This document shows positions 27,788-30,240 of a stretch of 30,240 nt of DNA, piece after piece. This DNA comes from Melanopsichium pennsylvanicum. Its lineage: Eukaryota > Basidiomycota > Ustilaginomycetes > Ustilaginales. Each line of letters starts with the position of its first letter. Position 1 is the stretch's first letter. The stretch covers positions 1 to 30,240 of the forward strand of contig OAPG01000034.1 of assembly GCA_900208305.1 (NCBI GenBank). The letters are read 5' to 3'. A model generated the notes under the pieces. The model saw only the letters and a list, made by a program, of their open reading frames with translations, did not search any database and was not told the DNA's origin. Made by a program: the position numbers and the translations under genes.

Positions 27788-29871
27788 TTATACAACACTT
27801 CGTAGTAGTGGTGTAGGTGTTTTTTGTGTAATAACTTCTGATGATGTCCCCTCAGCTAGAGCAATATCCATTAGTGTATTCTCAATAATACCAATTGCTG
27901 GTACTACTACTAGGAACCAAGCGAAGTAGTAAGCAGTAGCTGCAGCACCGATTTCAACATATGGGCTTTCAACATGTTGACTACCGATAAACATTAGAAT
28001 AAAGAAACAAGCAACGAATGTCCAGAATGAGAATCGCATTAGTGGTCGGAATTGACTACCTCGGATCCGTGATGTATCTAGAATAGGCATTCCTAGAAGA
28101 ATTAGAAGTGACATAAACATAGCAATAACTCCTAGTAGCTTATTAGGAATTGATCGTAGAATAGCATAGAATGGTAGTAGGTACCACTCTGGAACAATTG
28201 ATGCTGGTGTTTGCATTGGGTTAGCTGGAATATAATTATCTGAGTGTCCTAGTGCATTTGGCATGTAGAATACAAATACAGATAGAGCTAGTAGGAATAC
28301 AAAGATTGTAACAAGATCTTTGAATGTGAAGTAAGGGTGGAATGGTAGTCGATCTGTATTACCTGATACTCCTAGTGGATTACTACTTCCGTGCTCGTGT
28401 AGTGCTAGTAGGTGCATAGCTGCTAGAGCAGCTAGTACGAATGGTAGAAGGTAGTGTAGTGAGAAGAATCGGTTAAGTGTAGCATTATTAACTGAGAATC
28501 CTCCCCAAACAACAGTTTTATTATCTATACAACATTTAATTGTATATTCTTATTATTTCTAATAAGCTTAGACTATGTCATCATCTATAAATACAAAGAT
28601 TATATAGATGTCGGGCACTCGTGTCCGGTTTATTGTTAGCACAACTCACCGATTAGTCGTTGAACGTTCTATTACCTTCATATTTTACTATTAAAACATA
28701 GTAGAATAAGGTGCTGATAATAGCTTCGCTGCAAATTGTCTTTTGTATCCTTAATAGTACTGATAAAATATATTTTTATTGAATATAAAGTAAATACTAA
28801 TGAGGGGGATACACGAAGAGTTCCTTGCAATTCACCCGATTATTCAATATATCTCACGATATAAGGGAACTTTATTACTATTTTATTTATTATAACCTAA
28901 ATTTATACGCTATCGCGAGTAAACTTTTTATTATTTTGTTTAAGACTAGTTAGCCAAGCATTGTATTGATCAGCTTTTAGCCCAAGTAGACTATATAGTC
29001 CACTATTACTAAAGAATGTTACAACATTAATTAGATCTTTTGTAGAAGATACACTGAATTTCATATATTTACCATCGTCTTCAATTTTACGATTTGTTTT
29101 AAACACAAGTTTGAATGCTTCAAATAGTGTTGAATGAGAACGTTGTCGTAGAGAAAAGAAATGCTCTCCAGTATTTTTAATATAGAAAGATCCTTCTGCA
29201 ATAGTGAATCCAACAATCCAATTGTAGAAAAAAGGTAGATTAACATATTCAATACTAGATTTAGGAAGACTGAATAGATCTTTGATATTTTCAATAGAAG
29301 GAATACTACTAAATTTAGGGATATTATTTTCTAGAAGATGCATACAAAGATTGAATTGTTTCCGTCGTGTTTCAGTCAGAAAGAATAGTTTATAATATAG
29401 AATAAGTGGAAGAAGTACTTCTTGTAGATCTACTTTACTAATAGTTAGTTTTGCAGTACTAATGTTAGGGTATTCATTAATACGACCGATCTTTAGTACA
29501 TTTTGAATATGTTCTAGTAGTTTAAGATCTTTAATATCTACACTTAGGATTAGTTCTATTCGAATGTTATCAAGTCCAATTTTAGTAATAGCGATATAGC
29601 CATCACCATCAATAAGTCCTATAAACATACTCATAAAATCGTAAGAGACAGAAGATAGAAAAGCTTGTTTTTCTTTATCTGTACGAGACTTTCGACCTCG
29701 TAGAGGAGATTCATTTACTTTTCCAATAGTACTCATGTTATAGTTGTATTTAGTAATAAAATAATAAGAAAGAATAGAAAGAGTTATAATAAATAGTAGT
29801 AGTTTTTCAAATTCAACGAAATCTTGACCAATCCATGGAATAGCACTTAGAAGGTTTGTAATAACTGTTGC
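27788..29871 (-). CDS. cob: cob exons 4-5, right-arm copy
   Basis: Minus-strand duplicate of exon 4 (29811-29871) and exon 5 (27788-28512), separated by cob-i490. The exon 5 protein matches the central copy residue for residue. Together with the left arm it makes a second complete cob across the circular join. Confidence 0.93.
28513..29810 (-). mobile_element. Group I intron cob-i490, right-arm copy
   Basis: Reverse-complement duplicate of 12219-13516 with identical core segments and an intact endonuclease frame. Confidence 0.87.
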
Positions 29872-29886
29872 CAAGCGTTTAATCAT
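28903..29886 (-). CDS. LAGLIDADG endonuclease in cob-i490, right-arm copy
   Basis: Encodes the same 327-residue protein as 12143-13126, fused in frame to right-arm cob exon 4. Confidence 0.86.
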   Translation of the reverse strand: MIKRLATVITNLLSAIPWIGQDFVEFEKLLLFIITLSILSYYFITKYNYNMSTIGKVNESPLRGRKSRTDKEKQAFLSSVSYDFMSMFIGLIDGDGYIAITKIGLDNIRIELILSVDIKDLKLLEHIQNVLKIGRINEYPNISTAKLTISKVDLQEVLLPLILYYKLFFLTETRRKQFNLCMHLLENNIPKFSSIPSIENIKDLFSLPKSSIEYVNLPFFYNWIVGFTIAEGSFYIKNTGEHFFSLRQRSHSTLFEAFKLVFKTNRKIEDDGKYMKFSVSSTKDLINVVTFFSNSGLYSLLGLKADQYNAWLTSLKQNNKKFTRDSV

Positions 29887-30240
29887 ATATAGTGGTAATA
29901 ATCTATCTCCTAATATATGACCCTGTACCCTATTTCTCCATGATACATAGAAATTGAAATGGGCCTTGTGTTAGTAATAAACTAAAAACCTCCGACTGTA
30001 CATTAAGCATTTTTGTATTCTTTTTTTTAGTAGAGTAAAGAAGATAAATACCCACCGATGGACCAGTCTGTAGCGATCATTCTATTTTATTACAAAGTGG
30101 CGGTACATATCTAAATTATATAGTGTAGATACCCTTTTTAATATCATAGAATAGCCGACGGTCTAGATTTGAGATACAATCTTTGACCGTTTTCCATCAG
30201 TGTCGCCTTAAATATTTAAGACTATACATTAATAATAAAA
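29090..30240 (+). repeat. Terminal direct repeat, copy 2 (pairs with 1-1156)
   Basis: Same orientation and content as positions 1-1156, so joining the ends gives a circle of about 29,089 bases. This copy is the less accurate one. Compared with both the left arm and the central copy it lacks one base in each of four places between 29890 and 30090 and has one extra C near 30195. Confidence 0.88.
29872..30240 (-). mobile_element. Group I intron cob-i429, right-arm copy, cut by the window end
   Basis: Contains the core of the intron (ACAGTCGG, GATCGCTACAGACTGG, GACCGTCGG on the minus strand) and runs to the last base. It has five one-base indels relative to the other two copies. It overlaps in content with 785-1156. 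Confidence 0.82.

Larger units (their letters stand above)
21019..30240 (-). repeat. Right inverted arm: reverse-complement copy of the nad5-to-cob half
   Basis: On the minus strand this arm repeats central positions from about 21018 back to about 11787. Feature coordinates sum to 42028 (nad5 to rns) or 42029 (cob). It is near-identical to the central copy except in the first 150 bases after the turn, and in the last 350 bases of the window, where five one-base indels appear. Confidence 0.92.

Overview
The window is fungal mitochondrial DNA. It carries the 3' part of cox3, a complete cob split by four group I introns, the small-subunit rRNA gene (rns), two tRNAs, nad4L, and the 5' two thirds of nad5, which has two group I introns. 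Several features point to a fungus: the one-base nad4L/nad5 overlap (TAATG), cob introns after coding nucleotides 201, 393, 429 and 490, and intron-encoded LAGLIDADG and GIY-YIG homing endonucleases. Complex I genes are present and Leu CTA and Arg CGA codons are common, so it does not look like Saccharomyces. All Trp codons I checked in conserved exons are TGG, so UGA usage cannot be judged. I cannot name the lineage.

Layout. The window is built from one unit of about 14.54 kb present in alternating orientation. The central copy runs on the + strand from about 6479 to 21018: cox3 (5'-truncated), tRNA with loop CCGATAA, cob (7809-14241), rns (about 14985-16530), tRNA-Asp, nad4L, nad5 (3'-truncated). 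To its left (1-6478) is an inverted copy of the cox3-to-cob half. To its right (21019-30240) is an inverted copy of the nad5-to-cob half. Left-arm positions map to central positions with a coordinate sum of about 12942, right-arm positions with a sum of about 42028-42029. The last 1151 bases (29090-30240) repeat the first 1156 directly, so the window closes into a circle of about 29.09 kb made of one unit plus its reverse complement. Both fold-back points lie inside genes, next to short inverted repeats. The arms differ mostly by one-base indels, many in homopolymers, and are error-rich beside the turns. This suggests a fold-back or inverted-dimer artefact, or a petite-like inverted-dimer subgenome, rather than a normal chromosome.

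Function. cob, cox3, nad4L and nad5 encode inner-membrane subunits of respiratory complexes III, IV and I; rns and the tRNAs serve their translation. The six introns form three pairs with closely similar ribozyme cores: cob-i201 with nad5-i1, cob-i393 with cob-i429, and cob-i490 with nad5-i2. Two introns (cob-i429, cob-i490) keep open LAGLIDADG reading frames fused to the upstream exon. The other four carry broken endonuclease genes. In one of these, two related 13-nt GC-rich insertions in opposite orientation shift the frame. Related GC-rich motifs are scattered through the intergenic DNA.
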